A stretch of DNA of 64,000 nucleotides. It comes from Hypomesus transpacificus. Lineage: Eukaryota > Chordata > Actinopteri > Osmeriformes > Osmeridae. The notes below the pieces were generated by a model that made no database searches, was not told the origin of the DNA, and was given only the letters and a program-made list of their open reading frames with translations. The stretch is taken from contig NC_061073.1 of NCBI RefSeq assembly GCF_021917145.1, positions 4,680,550 through 4,744,549 of the forward strand, written 5' to 3'. Positions 11,403-24,126 of the stretch are shown one piece after another (the stretch's first letter is position 1; each line of letters begins with the position of its first letter). The position numbers were made by a program, and so were the translations under genes.

Positions 11403-14400
11403 ATGGTAGCCGTGGACCATAGGGGGCTGCCGGAGGGGACACGCCCCCAGCCACGTCGTTCCTCCAAGTCGGCCGAGCGAAGGCCCCACCAGGAACGTCC
11501 TCGGCAGTCCCGTAAAAAGCTCCAGGTGATCATCTGCGTCCTGCTGGTAGAACTGTGTGAGAGGTTCACCTTCTTCGGCATTGTCTGTAACATGATCCTG
11601 TTCTGCACTGTGAAGCTGGGCTATGACAACCACCAGGCTGCCACTGTTAACCTGTGCTTTGTGGGAGCCAGCACCCTGACTCCTGTCCTAGTGGGATGGT
11701 TGGCTGAGACCTGCTTGGGCAGGACCAAGGTCCTCTACCTCTGTGCTTTACTCCACTTTTTCGGTAAGTCTCGGTGACAGTGTCAGTTAGCTTGGGTTAC
11801 CCGAGAGTGAGTTTAAATAATATGGAGAATTGAATCTGGAGAATTGTAACTGCACACTGCATCAACCAACTGGGCAAATGTCAAGACAGACACTCAAAGA
11901 TAGGAAGATTTAAGAATGTGAAATCCAAAAGAAAGTGTGGATCCTCTAGCTCTCCGTCCTTGCAGGCACTGCCATGCTGCCAGTGGTTGCCTTCCCATTC
12001 GAGGACTTCTACATTGACACGCACCACATGACCCACCATCTGGAACCTCATGAGCAGCAGATCCTGTTCTACACGGGCTTGCTGGCTGCCGCGCTCGGCA
12101 TCGGGGGCATTAGAGCCATCCTCTGTCCCATGGGGGCCTACCACCTGCAGGGCTACGATCAGCACCAGCTCCTTTCTTTCTTCAACTGGTGAGTGACACC
12201 ATCCTTTGGATGGCTTTGTTGGATTCTCCAGAAATGCAGCTTTTCTCCCAAACATGATTGATTGATTGAGAGGAAGTGAGGGAGGAAGGTTGCATTTAAG
12301 AGGTTTCCGAAAGAGCCGATTTCTATATGCTTTTGCAAACCTCTGATGTTCTGTGATGTTCGATTCCAAGACAAGTTGTGGGTGTCATTCTACTGTTGTC
12401 AAATAACAGGAGTGTACTACAGGTCAAAACATTCTTACCATACTAAGAAAAATCTCCAATGGAGATCCCATTTTAAAGTAAGTCCTTCAATATTTATATC
12501 CAGCAATTGTCATACAATTTATTTGACAACCATAAATAAAAAATAATTCACTTCCATAACATTTTATGGCTGACATTCAAGAATGTCAAAAAAATAATTG
12601 AACTGTTACATTTGGGTTGACACAAAACCATTCCTTTAGTTTTTATTCAGGTCAATATATGCATAGAATGTTTAATTTACGATATTTCCATTTGCAATCC
12701 AATACTTCAAATTGTTAATTCAACTTAACATGAATCCCATGTTTATCCTTGAACCAGTACAATATACAGTGTGAATGGCAGAAGTACATCATTAAAATGA
12801 AAGGTAGCAAATTGTCAGTTTATCTTCTTAGCTGCACATATCTTTAACATTGCTCCTTGGTCAACACTAAAGCCAGGGTAGAGGGGCTCGGTGAATATAG
12901 TCTGTGCTCTGTGCAGGAGCATCATTGTACCCGTGTCAGAGACGCTGTAAAAGGACAGAACTCCTGCCTCGTGGTTGAGATACACTCCCACTCTGGAGGA
13001 GCAAGGGAATGGAACGGGCTTGAACATCTTATCATGCCAGAAGAAACAAGATGACGAAGAACACACTAGACACCAGGACTGGTCGTTGTGCCCGAAGCAG
13101 CAGTCGTTCCCCCAGCCTTTCCTCTTGATGTTTCTGTAGGAGACGGCCACAGTAACAACACCACCACTCCACTCCACTTCCCAGTAGCAGGTCCCTGACA
13201 GACCCTCCCTGCTCAGGGCCTGCTGGTAAGGGCTGAACCTGTCGGGGTGGTCTGGGTGGGGCTTGACCTGGTCACTCCAGGAGATCGTTCTGTTTTCATC
13301 ACAGAGGTGGAGACATAGGCACACTGTCATGGGATCCACCTCCACATTGCAGTAGCAAGAGGCTGTAGATCAGAAGATATACAGTTACTCTAAAGCCAGA
13401 GTTAGCTGTGTGTGAGCGTGTGTGTGTTTGTATGTGTGTGAGTGAAAAAACATGACTCACCGCTTATATCTCTCTTTGATTTGAACTCTATCATTGGAGA
13501 AAGATGTGGGCTTTCTGTCACTGTGAAAATAAAGTTTTACCATAAACCTACATCAGACAGTTTCAACAGAATGATGTTGAGTCAGAACTGCATAAAATAG
13601 TCATATGTATAAATATAGCTAAGTGAGCTCTATGACATTCTTTCAAGCTTTCGTAACTGTAGTCATGCTGTGAGACTGGCATACCCATATCATTATGAAG
13701 AGGCAGAGAGTTGAACATCTTCCTCGTTTCTTCCTTGACCATATTTTCCAGTTTTTCTTTTTGTTCAGTGATACACTTTACCACAGAGTTTGCAGATGAG
13801 TTCTGAGATCCAGGAAGATCACCAAGTGACTGGAAACTCTGCTCATAGATTTTCAGGCAATGCAAACACACGTATTAGCTAAAGCCAGTCTGACACTATA
13901 GGATAAAACAAGTTGATTTACAGAATTAAATTACCCTTAGGAAGTGTGTGGGGTCCTCTGTCTGAGAAAGCTGTTTCATCTCCCGGTCTCTCTTAGTCAG
14001 CTCACCACCCACCTTTATCAGTCTCTCTGTCAGACTCTCAGCCTGCAACCACACTGCCCCCTGCTGGGCTCTGACGAGCTCCTTCACCTCTGAACGTCTT
14101 CTCTCCACGGAGCGAACACACACACGGAGGTGCTCGTCACAGGCCCTGTCAAAGTCATCTACTGTCGTCCGTGCAGAGTTCTGTCAGGTGCATACAGACA
14201 ACTCAACATTCACCTGTTCACTATACCTCTCCCTACCCGAAAATATCTGTTAAGTTATTAAAGCATAAAGATACAAAAAGGAAGAAAAAAATGAAGCATA
14301 GTCGTCAGCAGTAGATTGTAGTGGGTGGCACCTACTGTGATGGAGTCTCCTGCCTCTCTTAGCTTATGTAGCTCCATACTTATCTCCAATCCTCTTAGCA

Positions 14401-17400
14401 GGACTTTCTGCTGGGTCTCACTTAGCTGCATCTGTTGGGACACAATTCATATTTCACTTTCACAAGGGTAACATCAAAGAATAGAAAATCCCCATTTGAA
14501 GATGTGTAGAGTATGTATCTGTCTGACTTGTTTCTCTGTTCTTTCTGCTGCAGCTGAGACTGTCTCATGGTCTTTATGTTCATCCATAGCACACAGAAAA
14601 CAGATGCACTGCTGGTCAGTACGACAGTAGACCTCCAGCAGTTTGTCGTGGAGAGGGCAGATCTTGTCTTCTAGTTTCGTGTGGGCATTAATCATCCTAT
14701 GTTTCTTGAGGATAGGCAAATCCAAGTGAGGCTGGAGGTGAGGTTCACAGTAAGAAACCAAACACACCAGACACGATTTAACAGCTTTGCGTTTTCCCCC
14801 AGAGCAGACGTCACACTCCACATCTCCATGCTCAGCCTTATTCAAATCGAGAGTCAGATCTTTGAACGTTGTGTTCCTCTGTCTTTCCACCATGTCAGCC
14901 AGCAGTGTATTTTTCTTGAGAACAGGCCTCAAAGTGAAAGTCTGTCTACACAGGGGACAGCAGTACTTAGCATTTATCGCATTGTCTTGATCCCAAAAGG
15001 TATTGATACAGTTCATACAGTAGGTATGACCACAGGCAGTCGTCACAGGATCTTTTAGTAGCTCCAAACACATAGGACAGCTAAAATGTTCCTGATCGTC
15101 CGCCATTTTCTTTCCGTCTACAAAGAGAGTTCTCGTTCTGTTTCAACTAGGAAGTGCAACCCACATGACTGCATGGTTGTGCTTAGAGTTACGAGGGGGA
15201 GTGTTTGTGTAGAGATATTATGAGAGGAGGAGTCTCAGAAAGATTCAGTACTAATGGATGTGCTCATTCCTTTACTTCAAGCAGAGTATAAGCAATATCA
15301 TCCAGAAACAGGAATGCTGGTTTATCGACACTCATCTTTTCAAAAAGGTTCTACTGGCTGGTGAACCTGAACTCCACAGTGGTGTTCCTGGGTATTGCCT
15401 ACATCCAGCAGTCTGTGGCCAGGAACCTGGGCTTCCTCATCCCCTTCACCTCCGTCCTGCTAGCTTTGTTGGCCATCCATATGGTCCGCAACAACCTCAC
15501 TTTCAAGCCCAAGAAAGGTACCGTCAAGTCTCCTGGGTTTTTTACAATTTCTTTCCTTCTTTGGTTGGCCAGTGTTGGACAGGGTGTGTCTGTTCTATGC
15601 AGGCAGTTCTCTGCTCACCACGCTGGGTGTGTTCCTGAACTCTCTGAAGATGTGCTGCCTGCGGCGCCACCACCTGGGAGGAGATGAGGGCAGTTGGCTG
15701 GATCGGGCCAAGGAGAACAACGGAGGCTGCTACAGTGAGACCCATGTGGAGAACGTCAAGGTGTTGGCTCGTCTCTTCCCCCTCTATGGCCTCCAGCTCC
15801 TCTATCGAGCCTGCATCACTCAGGTATGGGACTTCGAAAGCTGCTATCTTGGGATCTACTTGGCCCTTTTTTGGCATTTTATTGGTCAAATAGTTCTGGC
15901 CAAAACCTTTGTGGTTTTACCCTCAAATGGGTTGTTAACAAATGTTTTCTGAGACCTTTCCCACAGGAACAACCTACCACATCCATTTACGGCTATAAGT
16001 AGCCTATTTCTTTGTACCGGTACATGGTATGTTTTTAAATCTTTGTCTTTAAATGTTCTGATTTGGATGGCTCCTGGCTGTGTCCCTCAGATTCCCTCAG
16101 GTTACTACATTCAGACCATGAACTCTAACCTGCACCTGAATGGCTTCCTGCTGCCCATAGCGGCCATGAACGTGATCAGCATCCTGCCTCTGCTGCTGCT
16201 GGCCCCGCTTATAGAGTGTGTGACCACCTGTTATCTTACCATGGAGAAAACACCACTGGGCCCAGCACAAGTTATAAGTCAGTAGTGCACCTCCCAAAGA
16301 ACGACTCACTTTTTAAGTATGCACAACCACACACACACACAAACTCACCCCTTTATCTTCATTCCAGCTCTGGGCCACGCATGTGCAGCCTTATCTATGT
16401 TGGTGGCAGGCATTTTGGAGATACACAGGAAGGGCTATCCCTTGGTGGAGCAGGCCTTGTCAGGGAAAGTGATCCAGGTGTCTTCCATGGCCTGCTTCCA
16501 GCTGGCTCCTCAGTACATCCTGCTGGGCCTAGCCGAGGCCCTGGTCACCCCTGCCTGTGAGTCACAGGGCTTTCTTAATTAACTCCAGGGGAAATAAAAC
16601 CACATTCAGTGGCTGTCCAAAATGTTACTTGTTTAATTCATTTTGATTAATCATAATAAAATAATTTATAGCTAATTTGCTGTGGGAAAAAACGGCTACA
16701 CACCAAATAACTATTTTGTTATACCACTGAAGCTGTTGATTCCCAACTGTAGCGTGGTTTGCACGGTTAAGATTAGCAATACTTAATTTATAATAAAGTA
16801 TACAGTTCTTGGGGGCACCACCTCTGATTTATTTAAGGGACAGAGGAAACCTTATTGAATAATATTGAATAATAGCACTCGTAATAATCAGTCTAATCTT
16901 AAGTAGCGAATACCATGAAAGTAGAGCAGATCAGATAACGTGAGGGATAACGCGAGTATTATAAACAACGATTTATTTAAGAAAATGTAATTATGATGAA
17001 CAAATACCAAAGAAGTTATAGGCTAGTTGAGAGTGAGTTGAGTTAAACAGTATACAGTAGGTCCTAAACTATGATGAGAGCGGAATACTAGATGGTGGGT
17101 TGAGAGCGCGTGGGGAGGGGAAGAGAGAGAGATAGGCTTCAGGAGAACAATGGAGGGAGTCTATGTTAACTAATCCTAACGAAAGTTAGCTTGAATCATT
17201 TGCAAACTAAAAATCAAACGTAACAAATTAAATCACAATATGCCAATGTTCACAAGTAAGAAATGTAGCAATATCGCAGTTACTGTTGTCAGTTTGAAGA
17301 AGAAGAATCAAAGTTCCGTTCGTCGTTGTCAAACGGTTAGAGCAAAGGAATCTTTCGTTAAAGTTCCTGGTGGTCCAGTGAGTTGCTGATTGAGAAGGAT

Positions 17401-18874
17401 AGGTCAGATATGTCGCGAACATATCCGGTGAATCCTTGCGAAAAAGCAAGGTTTGCTTGTGCGTCAGGGTTTTATAATCCTTGCGAAAGGGGGGTATCCT
17501 TTTGGAGGTGAACTCTTTGATTGGTCAGTTACTCCCACCTGGGCGTCCATCCTGAGATTGACGTATGGGTGTGAAGTAGTTGACAACTTTTCAGAGTTCA
17601 GCTATTTCAAATGTCCATGTATTTCTAATACTTCAAAATATAACAATACAACATTAATAAATGGTTTAGTTTGTAGATTAAAATCATTTTGATATCAAGA
17701 TTAACTGATTTATCATAACAGGAAAGGAAGTTACATTAAAACATCAAATTATATCAACACAGCATAAAAGGGAAAGCATACATTATAACACATCAACTAC
17801 TGTCATTGAAATAGTGTCCATAAGCCATGTAGTCCTTGAGCATATGTTTGTAAATCCAGAAAAGTTAGTCTTTCCTTAAACTCCTTTGTCTGCATACTGT
17901 AAGGCTATTTTGGTCTACCTTCTGGCCCCATGCTGAGCCAGAAGCTTTGAAGGTTCTGCTCTGGAGATAAGGACAAAGGGGGGAAACCCCCTTTCTCCTT
18001 GTCGGGGGTAGGGGAAAGGTGTGAGGGTACGTGGTTTGTCTGTTGGCTCTGCTACACAACTGAGTCTATCTACTCTCTTTGTATGTATGTTTGTGATATT
18101 CTCTCTAAACACACCTTATCTTTTCTTCCTCCTCTCTGGCAGGTTCTCTAATTTCCTTCCACCTGACCCCCAGCCACATCAGAGGCATTTCCCTGCACTT
18201 CCTCACTCTGTCATACGGAGGGGGCTGTTTCCTAGGTGCCCTCATCATTCAGCTGGTTTATTTGCTCTCTGGGGGTAAGCATGACAGTCTCTATTTCTTG
18301 TGATGAGTTTACTTTAGTTCCCTACCATCAGCTACACAATGAAACCCACTGGATCAGCCCTGGAGGTTGGAAAATGATGAAGCGTTTCTGAAATATAAGT
18401 ACCTGATGTATACATTTTTGCTTAATAGAGGCTAGCAAATGAAAGGTTCGAGACAACAAGACAGTCTCACCTTTCTTCACCTTCTTCAGTGTTGTTCATT
18501 CTAGGGGCTCAAGTCACTGACAAATCTTTCTGATCAGGTAACTTCTACCCTAACACACTGCATGATGGGAACTTGGAGAGATTCTTCTTCTTCCTGGCTA
18601 CTCTGATGGCCATCAACACCCTGGTGTTCTGGTGGATCTCATATAGGTAGATAGGGCACAAATCATGTGTGCATGAGCATCTGCATGAGCGTGTGTACAG
18701 TGTTTGAGTATGTCCTGGTTTCCTTCAAGGTACAAGGATCTGAGCGTGGTGCACGGCAGAGCGATGGGCTGCAGCTTGCTAGCGGAGAAGCTACAACGCT
18801 ACAAGACCTGCCTGCGTTACTATGACACCATGGAACGTTCCTACACCACTGCCTCCATTGAAAGTATTTTGTAA
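11403..18874 (+). CDS. slc15a5: Proton-coupled oligopeptide-transporter family protein, SLC15A5
   Basis: Nine exons: 11403-11763, 11966-12188, 15348-15517, 15573-15823, 16091-16277, 16368-16556, 18143-18274, 18538-18646, 18730-18874. They sum to 1767 nt with frame kept at every junction (588 residues, close to the 579 I recall for human SLC15A5). A basic 40-residue N-terminus precedes the first membrane helix. That helix carries the POT-family ExxERF motif (ELCERF, residues 50-55), which couples transport to protons. Further multipass hydrophobic segments follow, including [10 protein letters not shown], then a C-terminal helix pair ([18 protein letters not shown]). Family members move di/tripeptides, but the SLC15A5 substrate is not established. 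Intron 2 (12189-15347) contains a whole finTRIM gene on the other strand. The exon 5 donor (GTCAGT) is weaker than the rest. A possible polyadenylation signal ATTAAA lies at 19158. Confidence 0.92.
12815..15106 (-). CDS. finTRIM-type E3 ubiquitin ligase (RING, B-boxes, coiled coil, PRY-SPRY), nested in slc15a5 intron 2
   Basis: Six exons on the minus strand: 15106-14528, 14431-14336, 14180-13935, 13838-13685, 13520-13461, 13362-12815. They total 1683 nt (560 residues) with phases intact. Exon 1 carries a C3HC4 RING ([28 protein letters not shown]), then two B-box-like zinc motifs ([30 protein letters not shown] to CAMDEHKDH). Exons 2-4 are heptad-rich coiled coil. The last exon is PRY-SPRY ([51 protein letters not shown]). 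Exon sizes 579, 96 and 60 match those of the second copy at 20.7 kb. Fish finTRIMs are a large, virus-inducible family. An antiviral role is inferred, not shown. A minus-strand AATAAA lies at 12647-12642. Specific ftr number cannot be assigned. Confidence 0.92.
16557..18142. other. slc15a5 intron 6, AT-rich with probable old repeat
   Basis: This 1.6-kb intron is unlike the other short introns of the gene. A segment from about 16800 to 17710 looks foreign: a GA-rich patch near 17100-17150, then TCCTTGCGAAAAAGC echoed by TCCTTGCGAAAGGGG. No terminal repeats or coding remains were found, so its class is unknown. Confidence 0.35.
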
Positions 18875-20166
18875 CCTAGTGGTGACCATTTAAATGCTGT
18901 AGCGCTGGCGTTACAACTATAGAATATGTACATATATGTCTGATTTGTTTTTTTCCTGTGGATTATTATATTGGTATTTACATTATCTCTATGGGGATAG
19001 GGTGGAGGGAGGGGGGGGGGAGGGAGGGTGGAGGGAGGGGGGGTGGAGGGAGGGATAGGTCCACAATGAAATGTCTGTACACATGTAGGTGTGATCAATA
19101 ACCACCAAAGGTAGCAGGTGGATCCATGTACAGTACATGCATTCGATGTTGCTGCCAATTAAAAAAATTAGAAATCCTGCAGCCATACATTTGTTTTATT
19201 TATATTTATTTACAATGCTTAAAACATGAAAGAAAGAGCATAGGCACAAACACAACTGATGTAAAGATATACAGTAGGTGACCTACGTAGAAAAGCACTT
19301 AGAAAAACATGCAGGCTGAGATACAGAACTACATTACCCATTTACCCAGCAGAATCCAGGTCATCACATGGCCTCTAAAAAAGGGTCACATATTAATATT
19401 ACAATTCTAGTACCTACTAGGATTCCACATTTGGTAATACCCCTTTACCCATACAAAGCATGACTGACTAACAGATGAGAAACCTCAGAAAAGTAAGTTA
19501 AAGTGTGCCATGGCTTGAGCAAGAGGGTTTGGGTCACTGCAGAAATGCCTTTTCTGGTGAGATGCTATTATGTATTATCAATACCTGCTTGTCCTATCAA
19601 AACTGGAACACAAATACAGTATATATATTATAAAGTCATTCAGCTGTTAATATAGGAGCTGGAGGACAAGGCATTTACAATCATTTCCACGGTCACCATT
19701 ATTAAGAACTTGTACTGCTCTCATTGGACCCTATAACATGTTGGTTGTAGATGACTTACTGCCTTATCTGTTGTGGTGAGTGGACTTTGGGATGTTGCTA
19801 CTGGTTGGGTTTGTCCTTCCCTCTCTGCTACAGTATGTCACTGTAACTGGACATTACTTCCTCTGCTGAGGATAGTCTGACAGGATGGTCTGACATGGCT
19901 GGTGTCCTATCTGTTATGTTGCTGATTCCACTATTCTTCAAATGCTATCACCTGTTCTGTTGGCTTACTGTCAGTCTCCCCACCATATCCATCATTGTTC
20001 CATCATTTGTAAATACGATTGTTTCTCATTAAAAAAAATGCTAATGGTAATTGTAACATAGTTCGTTAAAGTGATGGATGTGGTATTCAAATCATTCTGG
20101 GTGGGTTCTAGAAACCATTGAAGTATAAAAATGGTTTTGGTGGAACCCCCTAGGTGGGTTCTTGTA
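18875..20166. other. 3' flank of slc15a5 with G-rich tract
   Basis: Holds the slc15a5 3' untranslated region and a G-rich block of GGGAGGG/GGGTGGAGGG units at about 18997-19057. The remainder is AT-rich single-copy-looking sequence with no gene seen. Confidence 0.5.
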
Positions 20167-20458
20167 AGCACTCTTAGAATGTGAACATTCTGGGTAGAAC
20201 CCCCAGAGAAAGTTCTGGGTGAAACCATCACATCATAGAAAAGTTCTCTGTAGAACCTCTAATAGGGAGTTCTGGGTGGGATCTTTCCCAGACAGTTCTA
20301 GATATAACACTTGGGGGGTTCTAAGTATAGCCCTCTGAAAGGGGTCCAGGTGGAAACTCTATAAAGGGTTCCATCAAGAACCGAAAAAGGTTCACCTATG
20401 GGTATTAGCCCAAAGAACCCCGTGTGGTTCTAGTTAGCGCCTTTACTTCTAAGAGTGT
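20167..20458. mobile_element. MITE-like non-autonomous DNA element
   Basis: The segment is bounded by CACTCTTAGAA near 20170 and its inverted partner TTCTAAGAGTG near 20447. The interior is a series of degenerate GGTTCT/AGAACC motifs (GGTAGAACCCC, GTTCTGGGTGG, AAGAACCG) that could fold back. There is no coding capacity. Boundaries are approximate and I could not read a certain target-site duplication. Confidence 0.5.
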
Positions 20459-20676
20459 AAAGTTAAGGTTATTTGTAACTTCAAAACTACCTAAGAATTG
20501 TGTGAAATATCTTGCCTGTGGCAGGGTATTGAAAATATGAGTTGATGTGCCAGGGTTGTGCGATTGGTTGTGAAAACAGTGGAAAATATTAGCAGTTATA
20601 TTTTGGGATTTTTTTACATCGAATAATGTGCCGACCGAACACACTAACTACCGCTGTATCAGTACTCAATATACCT

Positions 20677-23118
20677 TTAGGAGGATGTGATTCTTACATA
20701 AGACTCCAAGCCCACCCCAAACCCAGGATATAGTGGCTGAGTGAAAGTAGCCTGCACCTTGTGAAGGAGGCTAATGTTTTTAGATGTATTGTAGAAAGAC
20801 AAAGTACCTGCCGTGTAATCTAAGTACACTCCTACCTTGGTGGGAGGACAGCGGCAGCGTAATTTAGTCTTAATATTATCATGGAGGAAATAGCATGAGG
20901 ATGGAGAGCACTCCAAACTCCACGACAGGTCATTCCCTCCTAATTTACTTTCTTTACCGTCTCCTTTCCTCTCCATGGTTTGATATGCCACTCCAACAGC
21001 AATCCAGCCACGAAACTCAACCTCCCAGTAGCATCTTTCTAACAGACCTTCCTCACACAGAATTTGATCAAAATGAGTAAATCGTTCAGGATGATCAGGA
21101 TACGTTGCCCCTTCAGTCCACGTTACCTTCCGACCCTCTTCCGAACAACACAATGTTCCACTTGCTGTGTTACTGTTGAAAGTGGGTTTGCAGGGAACTG
21201 TATGATGAGAGGACAGTGTGTATTACTTAAATGAACAGTGTGTGTGTGTGCGTGTGTGTGTGTGTGTACTTACATTCTAAGAAATCCTCTCGGGTCTTAG
21301 GTTCAAAAGGTAGAATTATTTGAACTTCAGTCACTGCAGGGATAAAGATTATTTTTTATCCCAATCAATACAATTGAACAAATTATTGTATTGAATGACT
21401 TTAAGGAAATACAGTTTGGCTTTACCTTTTTTTGATATCTTGCTCATTTCCTTATCATAAATGTTATTGAGTTGCACTTTCAGTCCCGACACCAGTTTCC
21501 GCACTTGGTCGAAAGACAAATTTGGCTTAATGCTAATGCTGGGTAAAGCTTCAGACTTAGCTTGGGACAAGAGAGCCGGAAAAGTCTACGGCAAGGAAAG
21601 ACAAACATTTTTCATTAACAAGACATGAGCCGACTGAAAGGACAACAGGAATCGTACCACCAGAAAACATAGATGTGTTAGTGTTACCTGGAGGAATTCT
21701 ATGTTATCCTCTGTATGTGAGAGCTTGTCCATTTCAGCGTTTTGATTCTTCAACTCTAGAATCTCCTTCGCCAGTAGCTTCAGCACTTCTTCAACTCTTT
21801 GCACAGCAGCCTTCTCCTGGGTCCTGATCTGCTCCTTCACCTCCGAACGCTTCTTCTCCATGGAGCGGATCATCTCAGTGAAGATTCTCTCATTCTCATC
21901 CACTGTCGCCTGTGCAGATTGCTGTTGACACAGAAGAAATGGGAGAACCCATTTAGCATGTTGAGGCCTTAAGTGCAAAACAATGATTTCAGGACAGAAA
22001 ATGTAACTGATAAACATCTGAAGTGGAGATGGCCAAAAAAACTAAATAGGGTAATGCATAGACTGATAACTGCTAAAACTGTGGCTCGGAAGATGCTTTT
22101 AATTTTAAAAGTTAGGGTTGGTTAACTTAGTTAATTTACACATAGCACCTGCTGGACTTATTTAGACATTAAACATGCCTAAGCATCCTGCACACAGTAG
22201 TACAGATATTTCATTGGTCTTTTTATGCCGTAGGTATCATATTGTAAACAATGTTTACCATAACAGTCTTCACAGCCTGTCTCAAGCCCTGGGCCTCTTG
22301 TTCTGTCTTCTGGATGATTTGTTGGAGAATCTTCTGGAAATCCCCCACCTGCTTCTGTTCATGACACGTTGCACAACATGACATTGACTCGCCTACTGTT
22401 TTGGAAGCACTGTCAAATGAAAACCACATTTGCCAACCAAATGACCTTGTTTTGGAACCAAATGGAGTTTGTGGTTGCTTTTTTCTGGTTTGGGCAGTCC
22501 TTTTAGATTCACTACAGTGTGCAAATGTTCCTACTGTACCTGTTTTCCAAGTCTTTCTGCTGCAGCTGAGACTGTATCATGGCCTTTGTGTTCATCCATG
22601 ACGCACAGCAGACAGACACATTGCTGGTCAGTGGAGCAGTAGACCTCTAGCAGTTTGTCATGTCGAGGGCAGATCTTCTCCTCTAGTTTGAAGGAGGCTT
22701 TAACCAGCTTGTGTTTCTTAAAGGCTTTTGATTCATAGTGAGGCTGAAGGTGAGGCGCACAGTATGAAGCCAGACAGACTAGACAGGACTTCACAGCTTT
22801 GTGTTTCCTTCCAGCGCAGGCGTCACATTCCACATCGCCAGGTCCAGCATAACTCTGTGCATCGATGTGGACTCCCGACTTCTTCAGATTGTCCAGCACC
22901 TCAATTAGCACAGTGCTCTTGTTGAGAACAGGCCTCGAGGTGTAACTTTGACGACACTGAGGGCAGCTGAAGACGTCCGTTTGATTCTGATCCCAACATC
23001 CATCAATGCATACTAAACAGTAGCTGTGCCCGCATGGAATAGTAACCGGATCCTTCAGTAGATCTAAACAGATAGAACAAATGAATGAATCTTGGTTATT
23101 TAGAACTACTTCTGCCAT
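20677..23118 (-). CDS. finTRIM-type E3 ubiquitin ligase, second copy
   Basis: Six exons on the minus strand: 23118-22540, 22354-22259, 21921-21688, 21585-21426, 21333-21274, 21197-20677. They sum to 1650 nt, 549 residues, frame intact. I take MAEVVLNNQDSF at 23118 as the start because it gives the same 579-nt first exon as the nested copy; an upstream in-frame Met at 23151 is possible. RING: CSICLDLLKDPV, CGHSYCLVC, CPQCRQ. B-boxes: [18 protein letters not shown] and [12 protein letters not shown] to CVMDEHKGHD. The 96- and 234-nt exons encode the coiled coil (MEKKRSEVKEQIRTQEKAAV). PRY-SPRY: TWTEGATYPDHPERF, CYWEVEFRGW, VGVYLDYTAGTLSFYN, PLYPGFGVG. The first-exon and linker lengths show it is a diverged paralog of the copy at 12.8 kb. 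Role in innate immunity is inferred from family. Confidence 0.92.
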
Positions 23119-24126
23119 CCTGATCAATATTGAAGCGAAAGCAGAGCACAACTCAGCTATAAGTTTCGTTTTCCTTGAAATGAGACCACAGAAGTAGGAG
23201 TGGCGTTACTCGTCTTACGGCCTGGTAATCAGAATTAAATAAGAATCAGCTTTAAGTTTGCACAAACAACATTAACTTTGGTGGGAAGATACATACGTTA
23301 AACATGAGTTTTAAATATAAATTCTAAAGCTGGTTGTTCCCATTCTTGATTGTGATTGGCCATATCGCATTCCATGCCGTTGTAAAATCCAGCATAACCT
23401 CACAGGTTGTCCTCATAACATTCTTTAACATTCCATATTACTGCGCATCGAATATTTCAAATTGAAAAAGACGGCAAAGATGTCCATCTGGCTGTTGCGT
23501 GGCAACGATTTATGTAGGAACTATACTTTGTAGTAGCGGAAGAATGACGGTTTATTATTAAACTATTTTGTTTCTAATTGTTTTTATTGATAAAACCATA
23601 TCAAATACTTGTAGTAACAGTTTTAGAAAAGCGTAAACCACGGCCTCTTGGGGCTTATTGGTTAAATGTAGAATATATAAAATGTTGAAAATGTACAAGA
23701 GTATCTAAATAATTCAAACCACGACTACAATGTAAAAAAAATATAAATCAAATTAAACTTTAATAAAAGATACCCCCACATAATGGTTACGACAAAGTAA
23801 AAGGGGTACATCACATCTGCCACTGTTCTGTTCCTGATTGTAGGTCCAAGAGAGAATTATTACTAGACCAATATCGTTGGCCAATCATCCTGTCACTGTG
23901 TGTGAAGATGTGAAATTATATAAGAAGACTATGTGCATATTTACCTTAACTGCTTATAAGAGGCTGTTTTACCCAATTAGTTAACGTAATGGGTGTAATT
24001 TTTTACATCCTACGGGATGTTAATGTAGACCGCGAGATTTCCCCGTAGCCTAGGAAACTGCGGGAGCTTTGTATTTGTCTGGTGGTGAGATGATTTCATA
24101 CAACTATTGCATTGCTCATCATAGCT
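23119..24126. other. Intergenic, between divergent finTRIM and tmem17
   Basis: AT-rich sequence between two divergently transcribed genes (start codons about 1 kb apart), so promoters of both should lie here. No TATA box or other site can be called with confidence. No repeats recognised. Confidence 0.4.
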
